From positions 185,963-249,962 of the forward strand of contig JAAHGF010000008.1 of NCBI GenBank assembly GCA_010672585.1: a stretch of DNA of 64,000 bases. Direction: 5' to 3'. Position numbers and translations under genes: made by a program. Under the pieces are notes generated by a model that saw nothing but the letters and a program-made list of their open reading frames with translations, was not told where the DNA came from and searched no databases. Each line of letters begins with the position of its first letter. The stretch's first letter is position 1. This DNA is from Okeania sp. SIO1I7. GTDB lineage: Bacteria > Cyanobacteriota > Cyanobacteriia > Cyanobacteriales > Microcoleaceae. Positions 17,509 through 26,508 of the stretch are shown here, one piece after another.

Positions 17509-18414
17509 ATGAAAATCCGGACTATTTTGACATTGGGAGCGATCGCTCTCGTTTTAACTGCTGTGAGTATATGGGTTGGACAACTATCCTATTCATGGTT
17601 ACCACCTCAAGCAGCAGCAGAATCTATATTAATTGATGACCTATTTAGTTTTCTCGTCACCCTGGGTACATTCATCTTTCTGGGTGTAACTGGAACTCTA
17701 ATGTATTCAGTTCTTTTCCAACGCGCTGCTAAATATGACTACAGTGACGGACCCCACATTGAAGGCAACATCACCCTAGAAGTTGTCTGGACAGCAATTC
17801 CTATTTTTCTCGTATTTTGGATTGCTGCTTATAGCTACAATGTTTATAGAGAAATGGGAATTCAGGGACCGATGGAATTAGTACATCTGCATACACCATT
17901 AGAAATGGAATCAGCAATTGCAGACCCACTAAAACCCGTAACTGAACCCGTAGAGGAAATAGAAGTCTTTGCCAAACAATGGTCTTGGGTATTTAGATAC
18001 CCAGAAAATGGCGTTACTAGCACCGAACTACACTTACCAGCAAATAAGCGAGTACGGGTAGCATTAAATTCAGAGGATGTGCTGCATGGATTTTATATTC
18101 CAGCATTCCGACTGAAGCAAGACATTATTCCCAACCATTCAATAGATTTTGAATTTACTCCCATTCGCGTCGGCAAATATAGTCTAACTGACTCCCAATA
18201 TAGTGGTACATATTTTGCCACAATGCAAGCAGATGTAGTAGTTGAATCTGCTAAAGATTATCAAAGCTGGTTGGCCACAGCAGCAAATACCGAACTTTCT
18301 CCTGCAGCAAATCAGGCAACTACTGAATATATTGAAAAATCAAAAGCACCAGTAGAAGCAGGATGGCCTACTGTTAAACCTGCTGCACCTCCTGTTGTTA
18401 ATTATCATAGTTAA
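17509..18414 (+). CDS. ctaC: Terminal oxidase subunit II without CuA ligands (ARTO type)
   Basis: 301 residues: an N-terminal anchor (8-25), two subunit II helices (~48-68, ~92-112) and a periplasmic/lumenal cupredoxin domain. His193 (VLHGFYIPAF) remains, but the CuA loop, normally CxExCxxxHxxM, reads D228-S-Q-Y-S232-G-T-Y-F236-A-T-M239. Both Cys, the Glu and the second His are replaced. Loss of CuA is characteristic of cyanobacterial alternative respiratory terminal oxidase (CtaCII), which cannot accept electrons from cytochrome c in the usual way and is suspected to use quinol. First oxidase gene of the locus, after two DUF2231 genes. Confidence 0.9.
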   Translation: MKIRTILTLGAIALVLTAVSIWVGQLSYSWLPPQAAAESILIDDLFSFLVTLGTFIFLGVTGTLMYSVLFQRAAKYDYSDGPHIEGNITLEVVWTAIPIFLVFWIAAYSYNVYREMGIQGPMELVHLHTPLEMESAIADPLKPVTEPVEEIEVFAKQWSWVFRYPENGVTSTELHLPANKRVRVALNSEDVLHGFYIPAFRLKQDIIPNHSIDFEFTPIRVGKYSLTDSQYSGTYFATMQADVVVESAKDYQSWLATAANTELSPAANQATTEYIEKSKAPVEAGWPTVKPAAPPVVNYHS

Positions 18415-18512
18415 GAAGTCAAAAATTAGACTTGAACGCCTAAAAACTTTGATCAGACGATAATTTCAGGCAATTATTTGATATTTAAAGGAGCGAGACT
18501 ATTTGCAGAGAT

Positions 18513-18756
18513 CGAGGAAAAAAATTATTCTATGAAAGAAATAACTATAGACAGCATCGGTAGTAAGGTAGGTTGGGTTTCCGTAAACGTCAACCCAACA
18601 TCATATAGACGTTATGTTGGCTGACAGCCGCCTTGAACCCAACTTATACTTAAGCAAGCAAACCTAAAATTATGTACTTGTTTTGTTGGGTTGCGCTCTG
18701 CTTAACCAAACCTACAGAAATTTATATCTAGATACTCAAGGGAAAAAAATTACTCA
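18513..18756. repeat. Duplicated ctaD 5' end separated by a GTAGGTTGGGTT hairpin repeat
   Basis: A diverged copy of the ctaD leader and first codons (about 18513-18562, ATG at 18532, MKEITIDSIG) precedes the real start at 18757 (MKEITIDGIS). Between them lies a 'GTAGGTTGGGTTT ... AACCAAACCTAC' inverted repeat, 18567-18715. The upstream copy could encode a ~30-codon peptide ending within the repeat. Confidence 0.75.
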
Positions 18757-20451
18757 ATGAAAGAAATAACAATTGACGGCATCAGTGATGTCACGGAAAA
18801 ACCAGAACACGAACAACCGCCTAACTGGCGACGATATTTCAGTTTCAGTACCGACCACAAAGTTATCGGTATCCAATACCTAGTCACCTCTTTCCTCTTT
18901 TTCCTAGTAGGTGGAATATTCGCCATGGTAATTCGCGGGGAACTGATGACACCAGAATCAGACCTGGTAGACCGCACCATTTACAACGGAATGTTCACAA
19001 TGCACGGCACGATCATGCTGTTTCTGTGGACATTTCCATCTTTAGTTGGTCTGGCAAACTATCTCGTACCTATAATGATCGGGGCGCGAGATATGGCATT
19101 TCCTCGTTTAAATGCAGCAGCATTTTGGATGGTGCCAGTAGTTGGCATCTTGATGATCGCCAGTTTCTTTGTTCCCGGTGGTCCCGCACAGTCAGGTTGG
19201 TGGTCATATCCTCCTGTGAGTATACAAAATCCCACGGGTAATTTAATCAACGGTCAGGTACTATGGATTCTTGCCGTTGCTATTTCTGGTGTTTCCTCCA
19301 TTATGGGTGCGGTCAATTTCGTCACAACTATTGTGAGAATGCGGGCACCTGGTATGACATTTTTCCGGATGCCAGCTTTTGTTTGGACAGTATTTGCTGC
19401 TCAGATTATTCAATTATTCGGACTGCCAGCACTGACAGCAGGTGCAGTGATGTTACTATTTGATATTACAATGGGAACTGGATTTTTTAATCCGGCAAAC
19501 GGAGGGAACCCGGTTCTCTTCCAGCACTTTTTCTGGTTTTACTCCCATCCAGCAGTTTATGTGATTATTCTGCCTATTTTTGGTATTTTTTCCGAAATAT
19601 TCCCAGTCTACAGTCGCAAACCACTATTTGGTTACAAAGTGGTAGTCATTTCATCAATGCTCATTGCTGCGGTAAGTGGTTTAGTTTGGGTACACCATAT
19701 GTATGCGAGTGGTACTCCTCCCTGGATGCGGATGATTTTTATGCTTTCAACTATGTGTGTTTCTGTACCTACTGGAATTAAAGTATTTGCCTGGGTGGCG
19801 ACTATTTGGGGTGGAAAAATTAGACTGAATACTCCCATGCTATTTGCTTTGGGTGGGTTGATCATGTTTGTGTTTGCTGGTATTACTGGCATTATGCTTT
19901 CGGCAGTTCCGGTAGATATTCACGTTAACAATACCTATTTCGTTGTCGGTCACTTCCACTATGTTCTCTATGGTACCGTGACCATGGGAATGTATGCTGC
20001 TATTTACCATTGGTTCCCTAAAATGACTGGGAAAATGTATTATGAAGGTTTGGGTCAGTTGCATTTTTGGCTGTCATTTATCGGCACTAACCTCAATTTT
20101 TTACCTATGCACCCATTAGGTTTACAGGGAATGTTGCGCCGAGTTTCTTCTTATGCACCTGAGTATGAGTTTTGGAATTTGGTTGCAAGTCTGGGGGCAT
20201 TTTTATTAGGAATGTCTACTTTACCGTTCATTTTAAATATTGTCAGTTCCTGGATACAAGGTAAGGAAGCACCTGCTAACCCTTGGCGAGCGATCGGTTT
20301 AGAATGGATGATTTCTTCCCCACCAGATGTGGAGAATTTTGAAGAAATTCCGATAATTATTGCGGAACCCTACGGTTATGGTAAGTCGGAACCTTTGACT
20401 TCTAATGACCCCAACGGACATCATGCAGAAGTTCCTGAACCTGTTAATTAG
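18757..20451 (+). CDS. ctaD: Heme-copper oxidase subunit I, A2 type
   Basis: 564 residues, about 12 helices. Heme and copper ligands are present: His83 (MHGTIMLF), His264 and Tyr268 (YSHPAVY, the His-Tyr cross-link pair), His313/His314 (WVHHMY), and His399/His401 (GHFHYVLYG). The YSHPxVY form, without the Glu of HPEVY, marks an A2-type proton channel. This is the catalytic O2-reducing subunit, with the CuA-less subunit II upstream and subunit III downstream. The start at 18757 is chosen over the duplicated upstream ATG at 18532, which is not in an uninterrupted frame with the gene. Confidence 0.92.
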   Translation: MKEITIDGISDVTEKPEHEQPPNWRRYFSFSTDHKVIGIQYLVTSFLFFLVGGIFAMVIRGELMTPESDLVDRTIYNGMFTMHGTIMLFLWTFPSLVGLANYLVPIMIGARDMAFPRLNAAAFWMVPVVGILMIASFFVPGGPAQSGWWSYPPVSIQNPTGNLINGQVLWILAVAISGVSSIMGAVNFVTTIVRMRAPGMTFFRMPAFVWTVFAAQIIQLFGLPALTAGAVMLLFDITMGTGFFNPANGGNPVLFQHFFWFYSHPAVYVIILPIFGIFSEIFPVYSRKPLFGYKVVVISSMLIAAVSGLVWVHHMYASGTPPWMRMIFMLSTMCVSVPTGIKVFAWVATIWGGKIRLNTPMLFALGGLIMFVFAGITGIMLSAVPVDIHVNNTYFVVGHFHYVLYGTVTMGMYAAIYHWFPKMTGKMYYEGLGQLHFWLSFIGTNLNFLPMHPLGLQGMLRRVSSYAPEYEFWNLVASLGAFLLGMSTLPFILNIVSSWIQGKEAPANPWRAIGLEWMISSPPDVENFEEIPIIIAEPYGYGKSEPLTSNDPNGHHAEVPEPVN

Positions 20452-20522
20452 GTGTTCAAGAATTTAGAATTTAGAATTTAGAATTTAGAATTACCTCTTC
20501 TTATAAATTAAGAGTGGTAGTA

Positions 20523-20624
20523 GCGTGTCAAGCTTGAAATAGTGTTTTAGGAAAATTCTCCAAACCTTAGTCATAGCAAGAATTATACTCAAAAATTTAA
20601 TACACCATTTTCAGCTTGACACGC
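20523..20624. repeat. ~102-bp inverted-repeat element (family D), copy 1
   Basis: GCGTGTCAAGCTTGAAA at the left and TTTTCAGCTTGACACGC at the right. A second copy in opposite orientation lies at 30165-30266 with the same interior. A small non-autonomous element between ctaD and ctaE. Confidence 0.75.
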
Positions 20625-20627
20625 CAG

Positions 20628-20819
20628 TAGGTTGGGTTAAGCGAAAGCGCAACCCAACAAAAATATCTGTCTGTAATATAGCAGTCGTCAGGAAAGTTAG
20701 GAGATTCTCGCTCCTCTCAAATTTAGTCCAGTAGGTTGGGTTAAGCGAAAGCGCAACCCAACAAAAATATCTGTACTGTAATGTGTTTCTGTTGGGTTTC
20801 GTTCCTCAACCCAACCTAC
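20628..20819. repeat. Two GTAGGTTGGGTT...AACCCAACCTAC hairpin repeats
   Basis: Two near-identical units start GTAGGTTGGGTTAAGCGAAA; the second closes with CAACCCAACCTAC. This dispersed hairpin family also occurs at 24382-24455, 25114-25146, 33946-34600, 36938-37046, 44245-44320 and 50634-50771. Confidence 0.85.
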
Positions 20820-20868
20820 GACATAGAATAATGAGGATAAAATCAGTAAATTAAAGGAGAATTAAAAC

Positions 20869-21483
20869 ATGGATAGTTCGATCGCATCAGAACAACTACA
20901 GGAACCTTTGCATTCAGGAGTTGCCGAACATACTCACGATGAAGAAGGCAATAGTATGTTCGGGTTTATCGTTTTCCTACTTTCAGAAAGCGTAATTTTC
21001 TTGAGTTTCTTTGTCGGATACATTATCTACAAAACAAGTGCCACCGAGTGGTTGCCACCAGGTGTTTCTGGTTTGGAAATTAGAGAACCTGCTATTAATA
21101 CAGTAGTTTTGGTTTCGAGTAGTTTCGTTATCTATTTTGCAGAAAAAGCTTTAGAAAAGGATAACTTGACTTGGTTTCGTATATTTCTGTTTGCCACAAT
21201 GGCAATGGGAACTTACTTTGTAGTAGGTCAAGGAATTGAGTGGAATAGTCTAGAATTTGGCTTCACCACGGGAGTATTCGGTGGAACTTTCTATCTGTTG
21301 ACAGGTTTTCACGGTCTTCACGTTATGACAGGTATTTTGTTGCAGGGTATTATGTTGGGTCGCTCTTTCATTCCTGGCAACTATGATAACGGTCACTTTG
21401 GCATCAATGCTACTTCTTTATTTTGGCATTTCGTTGATGTAATTTGGATTATTTTGTTTATCCTTATTTATATTTGGCAGTGA
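20869..21483 (+). CDS. ctaE: Terminal oxidase subunit III
   Basis: 204 residues with five predicted helices, the length of bacterial subunit III. Family features are FGFIVFLLSESVIFLSFFVG, GTFYLLTGFHGLHVMTG (conserved GFHG.HV) and SLFWHFVDVIWIILFILIYI (W.FVD..W). It completes the ctaC-D-E order, but 417 bp of repeats lie between it and ctaD, so a separate promoter or a long untranslated spacer is implied. A ribosome binding site AAAGGAGA precedes the ATG. Confidence 0.9.
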   Translation: MDSSIASEQLQEPLHSGVAEHTHDEEGNSMFGFIVFLLSESVIFLSFFVGYIIYKTSATEWLPPGVSGLEIREPAINTVVLVSSSFVIYFAEKALEKDNLTWFRIFLFATMAMGTYFVVGQGIEWNSLEFGFTTGVFGGTFYLLTGFHGLHVMTGILLQGIMLGRSFIPGNYDNGHFGINATSLFWHFVDVIWIILFILIYIWQ

Positions 21484-21588
21484 AATAATTAGGAATTCAG
21501 GAGTCAGGAGTCAGGAGTCAGAATAAATTGTGTAGCGGTCTGTTTACAAGATTTTAAAATGTTGATAGTGTGAGCGTCTCGCTCACGC

Positions 21589-22362
21589 ATGGGTTCTGAA
21601 AATGAGATAATTTTCCACATACCAGGGTTCTGAAAATGGGAGAATTTTGAATATGGGAGCAAGATGCTACCACATACCAGGGTTCTGAAAATGGGGTGAT
21701 TTTGAATATGGGAGCAAGATGCTACCACATACCAGGGTTCTGAAAATGGGAGAATTTTGAATATGGGAGCAAGATGCTACCACATACCAGGGTTCTGAAA
21801 ATGGGAGAATTTTGAATATAGGAGCAAGATGCTACCACATACCAGGGTTCTGAAAATGGGAGAATTTTGAATATGGGAGCAAGATACTCCCACTACCAAA
21901 ATCTGAAAATGAGAGATTTTCCACATACCAGGGTTCTGACAAATGGGAGAATTTTGAATATGGGAGCAAGATACTCCCACTACCAAAATCTGAAAATGAG
22001 ATAATTTTCCACATACCAGGGTTCTGACAAATGGGAGAATTTTGAATATGGAAGCAAGATACTCCCACTACCAAAATCTGAAAATGAGATAATTTTCCAC
22101 ATACCAGGGTTCTGACAAATGGGAGAATTTTGAATATGGGAGCAAGACGCTTCCACTACCAAAATCTGAAAATGGGAGAATTTTGAATATAGGAGCAAGA
22201 TGCTACCACATACCAGGGTTCTGAAAATGGGAGAAATTTCCACATACCAGGGTTCTGACAAATGGGAGAATTTTGAATATGGGAGCAAGATGCTACCACA
22301 TACCAGGGTTCTGAAAATGGGGTGATTTTGAATATGGGAGCAAGATGCTACCACTACCAAAA
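21589..22362. repeat. Tandem ~55-bp repeat array
   Basis: At least four clean head-to-tail 55-bp units begin at 21671, 21726, 21781 and 21836, each made of CACATACCAGGGTTCTGAAA, ATGGGAGAATTTTGAATATG and GGAGCAAGATGCTAC. Beyond 21890 variants alternate with a GATACTCCCACTACCAAAATC form, giving a mixed higher-order array. Long minus-strand frames through it are artefacts of the period. It lies between ctaE and the GMC gene. Confidence 0.9.
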
Positions 22363-22463
22363 AATTAAATATTGATAGTTTAAATTGAATTATCATTCCA
22401 TTAATTCTGACTCCTATATACTTATTCAATACACCTCAAAAAAATTATTAAAGGAAGAATAAA

Positions 22464-23981
22464 ATGATTATTGACGACCAACATTATGATGTAATTATTG
22501 TCGGTACAGGTGCAGGAGGAGGAAGTTTAGCCTCTAAACTTGCTAGTACCGGTAAAAAAATACTCATCTTAGAAAGGGGTGATTTTATGCCCCTAGAAAT
22601 TCAAAATAGAGCTCATGTTGATATCTTCAAAAAAGAACTTTATCGTGCCCCCGAAAATTGGTATGACAATGCAGGGGAACCCTTTTCTCCTCAGACAAAT
22701 TATGCCGTAGGTGGCAATACCAAAATCTATGGTGCTGCTCTCATTAGGATGCGAGAAAAAGACTTTGAAACAGTAAAACATCAAGAAGGAATTTCTCCAG
22801 AATGGTGTCTCAAATACAAAGACTTTGAACCATATTACACTGAAGCAGAAAAACTTTATAAAGTTCACGGTCAAGTTAGCAAAGACCCAACCGAACCTAC
22901 CCACAGTGCAGAATATCCTTATCCCGCAGTTGACCACGATCCAGAAATTAAAAAAGTTGTCGATGCGATCGCCGGGCAAGGTTTACATCCAGAAACTTTA
23001 CCATTAACTCTTACCCGTGAAGAGGAAGACCCCACTGGAGACTCGGAAGTATTCGGTATTGCACCACTGCTAGACTCTCCTAACATTACTATTAAAGCTA
23101 ATGCAAAAGTAGTCTGTTTACTCACCAACTCCTCTGGTAACACAGTTAAAGCAGTAGAAGTAGAAATTGGCAAACAATCATTTCTATTTTTTGGAGATAT
23201 TGTCGTACTTGCTTGTGGAGCAGTAAATTCAGCAGCATTACTATTACGTTCTGCTAATGAAAAACATCCAGATGGTTTAGCAAACAGTTCCGGACAAGTG
23301 GGACGCAACTTGATGAAACATCTGATGACTGCTGTAGTGCAACCTAGTCCCAAACCCAACTCTGGGAACTTTCTCAGAAGTGTGAGTGTGAATGATTTTT
23401 ATTGGGGGGATGAGAATTTTGCCTATCCCATGGGTCACATAGAAAATACAGGTGGTCTGCTCCAAGATATTACTTTTGCTGAGTCTCCACCAATTTTATC
23501 TGTGTTAGCAAAAGCAATGCCTGGTTTTGGGTTGAAGCAGTTAGCATTGCGTTCCATTGGTTGGTGGTTGCATTCAGAAATAGTACCAGACCCCAATAAC
23601 CGAGTTGAAGTCAAAGGGGATAAGTTGTTTTTCCATTACACTCCCAACAACTGGGAAGCACACGATCGCCTAGTACATCGTTGGATGGATGTATTGAAGT
23701 TGGTAGACAAAGAGGTGGGAAATGCTGTTTTGAAGCGCGGCAGCATTTATCCCCGTGGGGAAGTTCCCATTGAGGTTGTAGCAAACCAGTGCGGTACTTG
23801 TCGGTTTGGGGAAGACCCGAAAACATCGGTTTTGGATATTAACTGTCGTACCCACGATGTTGATAATTTATATGTTGTGGATAGCAGTTTTTTCCCATCA
23901 AGTTCAGCAGTGACTCCTGCATTGACAATTATTGCTAATGCTTTGCGAGTAGGGGAACATTTGCAAGAAAGATTGCAGTAA
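22464..23981 (+). CDS. GMC-family FAD oxidoreductase
   Basis: 505 residues. The N-terminus has the FAD dinucleotide motif VGTGAGGGSLASKL (13-26) followed by ILERGDF. Mid-protein AVGGNTKIYGAAL matches the GMC signature, and the C-terminus VDNLYVVDSSFFPSSSAVTP then ALTIIANALR is the second GMC signature containing the catalytic-site region. The expected reaction is oxidation of an alcohol or sugar with FAD. It follows the oxidase locus on the same strand, so it could feed electrons to quinone, but the repeat array between them makes operon membership uncertain. Confidence 0.85.
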   Translation: MIIDDQHYDVIIVGTGAGGGSLASKLASTGKKILILERGDFMPLEIQNRAHVDIFKKELYRAPENWYDNAGEPFSPQTNYAVGGNTKIYGAALIRMREKDFETVKHQEGISPEWCLKYKDFEPYYTEAEKLYKVHGQVSKDPTEPTHSAEYPYPAVDHDPEIKKVVDAIAGQGLHPETLPLTLTREEEDPTGDSEVFGIAPLLDSPNITIKANAKVVCLLTNSSGNTVKAVEVEIGKQSFLFFGDIVVLACGAVNSAALLLRSANEKHPDGLANSSGQVGRNLMKHLMTAVVQPSPKPNSGNFLRSVSVNDFYWGDENFAYPMGHIENTGGLLQDITFAESPPILSVLAKAMPGFGLKQLALRSIGWWLHSEIVPDPNNRVEVKGDKLFFHYTPNNWEAHDRLVHRWMDVLKLVDKEVGNAVLKRGSIYPRGEVPIEVVANQCGTCRFGEDPKTSVLDINCRTHDVDNLYVVDSSFFPSSSAVTPALTIIANALRVGEHLQERLQ

Positions 23982-24014
23982 TAATAGCTTGAAAATTGAG
24001 AAATTATATTTTTT

Positions 24015-24048
24015 CCACGTTGGCAAGTTTCAGCGTGGTTTTTTTTAT
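24015..24048 (+). terminator. Likely rho-independent terminator after the GMC gene
   Basis: CCACG and CGTGG form a stem with a 14-base loop, followed at once by a run of eight T. It lies 34 bp after the GMC stop codon. The stem is short, so confidence is moderate. Confidence 0.6.
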
Positions 24049-24087
24049 ATGGCGCTACGCGCTAGGAAACAGGGAATAGCAAACTGT

Positions 24088-24228
24088 AATATCATGTCCG
24101 GATAAGAGCGTGATAGAACTCCGTTCCGCTTACGCGACCAAAAAACTTTCTCCTTCAACTCCAGTTCTCCTTCTTCCTTCTTCCTTACCTTCACGCTTAC
24201 AATACCGATGCTACCGGACATGATATTA
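24088..24228. mobile_element. MITE family B (141 bp, TAATATCATGTCCGG ends)
   Basis: A perfect 15-bp inverted repeat, TAATATCATGTCCGG / CCGGACATGATATTA, bounds a 141-bp segment. A related element is at 43031-43189, and single ends are seen near 6655, 10155, 13095, 29598 and 37813. Confidence 0.75.
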
Positions 24229-24372
24229 ATTAACCAACATTTTGGAGAGGTTGATAAAAATATTAGTAATCAGATTTCTAATTTGTCTAGTGAAAATTTA
24301 GAAAATTTAGTTAAAGCACTGTTTGATTTGAATAGTCTAGAAGATTTATTGAGTTGGTTGGAGAATCTATAA
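24220..24372 (+). pseudogene. DUF4351 C-terminal fragment starting inside a MITE end
   Basis: A 50-codon frame whose peptide contains NQHFGEVDKNISNQISNLSS and LENLVKALFDLNSLEDLLSW, the DUF4351 pattern that normally ends Rpn/PD-(D/E)XK transposase-like cyanobacterial proteins. Its ATG lies within the right terminal repeat of the MITE at 24088-24228, so the natural upstream part has been removed. I treat it as a remnant; a short expressed peptide cannot be excluded. Confidence 0.6.
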
Positions 24373-24381
24373 ATATTTCTC

Positions 24382-24455
24382 GTAGGTTGGTTTGAGGAAA
24401 AAAAAACCAACAGATACATCTTTTTGTTGGGTTTCCTTACGTCAACCCAACCTAC
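24382..24455. repeat. GTAGGTTGG hairpin repeat
   Basis: Starts GTAGGTTGGTTTGAGG and closes GTCAACCCAACCTAC. A member of the hairpin family described at 20628. Confidence 0.75.
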
Positions 24456-24955
24456 AAACTTCATTCAAAAAATCTGTAATGGCCTTGAGTAAAGATAGGC
24501 GATCGCTTACGAATAAATTCAGAGCTTTTTTTTAATTATTGTAGTTCAGACATGATTTTTATTCCTTCAAATTTATTTTATCTAAATATTATAATTAGAG
24601 GAATTTGATCGACGAGCGATGATGTTACAAGATAAGATAGAGAAAATAAATTATGCGACACAAGAAGCTAGAGCAGAATTTAGAGCAGAATGTAAATTAG
24701 AACTCGTCATGCTGTTATATCATGTCTGCTGGGGTGCGTTTGTGTAAAACCAAGGGTGAATATCTACTTAGTTTTCTGAATGCCATTATTTACAATGGTA
24801 AAAGGTGTAAAAGCTTGACCAAAAATTTTGTTTGCGCAACATTCCGCAGGAAAAGGATTTTTAACAACGCAGAGTGCTAAGATTAATCTGTGTTTTATCC
24901 GACTGATGCTTAAAATGGCAAATCTAATGCACTATTTTAGCTGAAACGGTCTAGT

Positions 24956-25115
24956 AGTAGACTGACACATCTAAAATGAATAAGTGTAGTGGACCGACAC
25001 AGCTAAAATGGTGCGTTAGATGGGGAGATGGGGAGATAGGGAGATGGGGAGATAGGGAGAAAAGACACCTAGAAACAAAAATAAGAGTGCACAGTTTTAG
25101 GTGTGTCAGTCTAGT
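24956..25115. repeat. Element with AGTAGACTGACACATCTAA ends
   Basis: Inverted ends AGTAGACTGACACATCTAA and TTAGGTGTGTCAGTCTAGTA surround a GATGGGGA microsatellite. Same family as 3091-3310 and 61821-61939. The rest of 24456-25240 shows no convincing gene, only a ~40-codon frame near 24618 made of acidic/basic repeats. Confidence 0.6.
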
Positions 25116-25240
25116 AGGTTGGGTTTCGTCCCTCAACCCAACCTACAGTTATTGCACTATTTTAGGCGAAACAATCCACTACTTAATCTTTTGTTTACTA
25201 ACACAAATTCAATAATGTCAAATTAAATATATTTTATCGG

Positions 25241-25621
25241 ATGGCAAAAAAACGTATTTTACTAATAGACGACGAAGAAGATATTAGAGAAGTTGCTCAA
25301 CTTAGTCTAGAAATAGTAGGTGGTTGGCAAGTAATTACAGGTATCTCAGGTAGCGAAGCTGTTGCTAAAGCAGAAGCAGAACAGCCAGATGCTATTCTCT
25401 TAGATGTAATGATGCCTGAAATAGATGGATTTTCTACTCTTAAACAACTACGAGCTAATCAGGCCACTCAGCAAATTCCAGTAATTTTCCTGACAGCGAA
25501 AGTTTGTTCAGAAGATCGCCATCAATTTTTGCAGTTGGGAATAAATGGAGTAATTACTAAGCCTTTCGATCCTATGTCTCTAGCAACTGAAGTAGAGACA
25601 ATTTTGGGTTGGGTTCCATAG
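25241..25621 (+). CDS. Single-domain response regulator (CheY-like)
   Basis: 126 residues, one receiver domain and no output domain. The acidic pocket is Asp10-Asp11, the phospho-acceptor Asp55 sits in ILLDVMMPEIDGF, Thr in FLTAK and Lys in ITKPFDP. It would be phosphorylated by a histidine kinase encoded elsewhere, since none is adjacent. Single-domain regulators of this type in cyanobacteria often serve phosphorelays or motility; the specific role is unknown. Confidence 0.9.
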   Translation: MAKKRILLIDDEEDIREVAQLSLEIVGGWQVITGISGSEAVAKAEAEQPDAILLDVMMPEIDGFSTLKQLRANQATQQIPVIFLTAKVCSEDRHQFLQLGINGVITKPFDPMSLATEVETILGWVP

Positions 25622-25691
25622 TAGTAATACCATTTATCAAAAACTTTTCTATATTTTTTTAAGTAGGGGAGTAGGGGAATGGGGGAGAATT

Positions 25692-25936
25692 AGGGTCTGC
25701 TGAAAAAATTGGTTGGTGGGGGTAAGACACTGGGACACGGGGACGCGGAGACGGGTCGATTTGTGGGGCAACAGGTAACGGTTTCGGCCATTTTATGTGA
25801 AGAAATTTTCTTGAATTTCAGCAGAACATTTAAATAAATTGATGCAAATAAGAGCAATAAACGTAGAAGATAAACTGAATATAAAAAGCTCTTAAGTCTT
25901 AGGTATCCTGACTTTTAGCTTTATTCAGCAAACCCG
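25692..25936. mobile_element. MITE family A, copy 3 (245 bp, TSD AATT)
   Basis: Ends AGGGTCTGCTGA and TCAGCAAACCCG, each with one change from the family consensus. AATT flanks at 25688-25691 and 25937-25940. Confidence 0.85.
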
Positions 25937-25940
25937 AATT

Positions 25941-26508
25941 AAAGATGAGAATAATTAATATTAACTGGGCTGCTAATTAGCAAAAAAATTACCGAATAAT
26001 TAAGGTTTAAAGCCTCTGTTTTAAAGTAGAAAAAAGCAGTCGTTTTGCTAGCGCATAACTACGTTAACGGCTGTCGCCGACATGTTTGCGTAGCATTCCG
26101 TAGGAAAAAGCGCAGCTTTCCCGTAGGGTGGGATAGCGAGGTCTCCTCACCATATTCATGAGACCAAGAGAAGACAAATTTTTCATGATTAGTCAATCCT
26201 CTTCTTTTTAAAGAGAGGTAATTAATAATTAATAATTAATAATTAATAATTAATAATTATTAATTGTTGAATATACCTGTGTTAATTACTTAATAACTGA
26301 AGTGTTACTTAAATATAGTATTAATGAGTGGGAATTGGTATAATTGCTTTAAATTGACTACTGACTACTGAATATAGACTACTGACTACTGACCAATTCT
26401 TCAAGTTCAAAAAACTCTAAACATTAGTGGCTAAAATTACGCAGAAAAAAAAATCTGATATAAACTAAAGTAATATATTATGTAAAGTCACTCTGTAGAC
26501 TTATATAG
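25941..26508. other. Intergenic, microsatellites only
   Basis: Contains an AATTAATAATT repeat run (about 26219-26265) and GACTACT runs (about 26355-26395). No gene is visible. The promoter of the 821-residue protein should lie in the last 100 bp, which I cannot resolve further. Confidence 0.5.

Noticed and set aside
21589..22362. CRISPR-like array
   Set aside because: The repeats are contiguous 55-bp units with no unique spacers of constant size, and no cas gene is near. It is a tandem repeat.
22593..23465. Several minus-strand ORFs opposite the GMC gene
   Set aside because: They are shadow frames without domain resemblance; the plus-strand gene covers the region.
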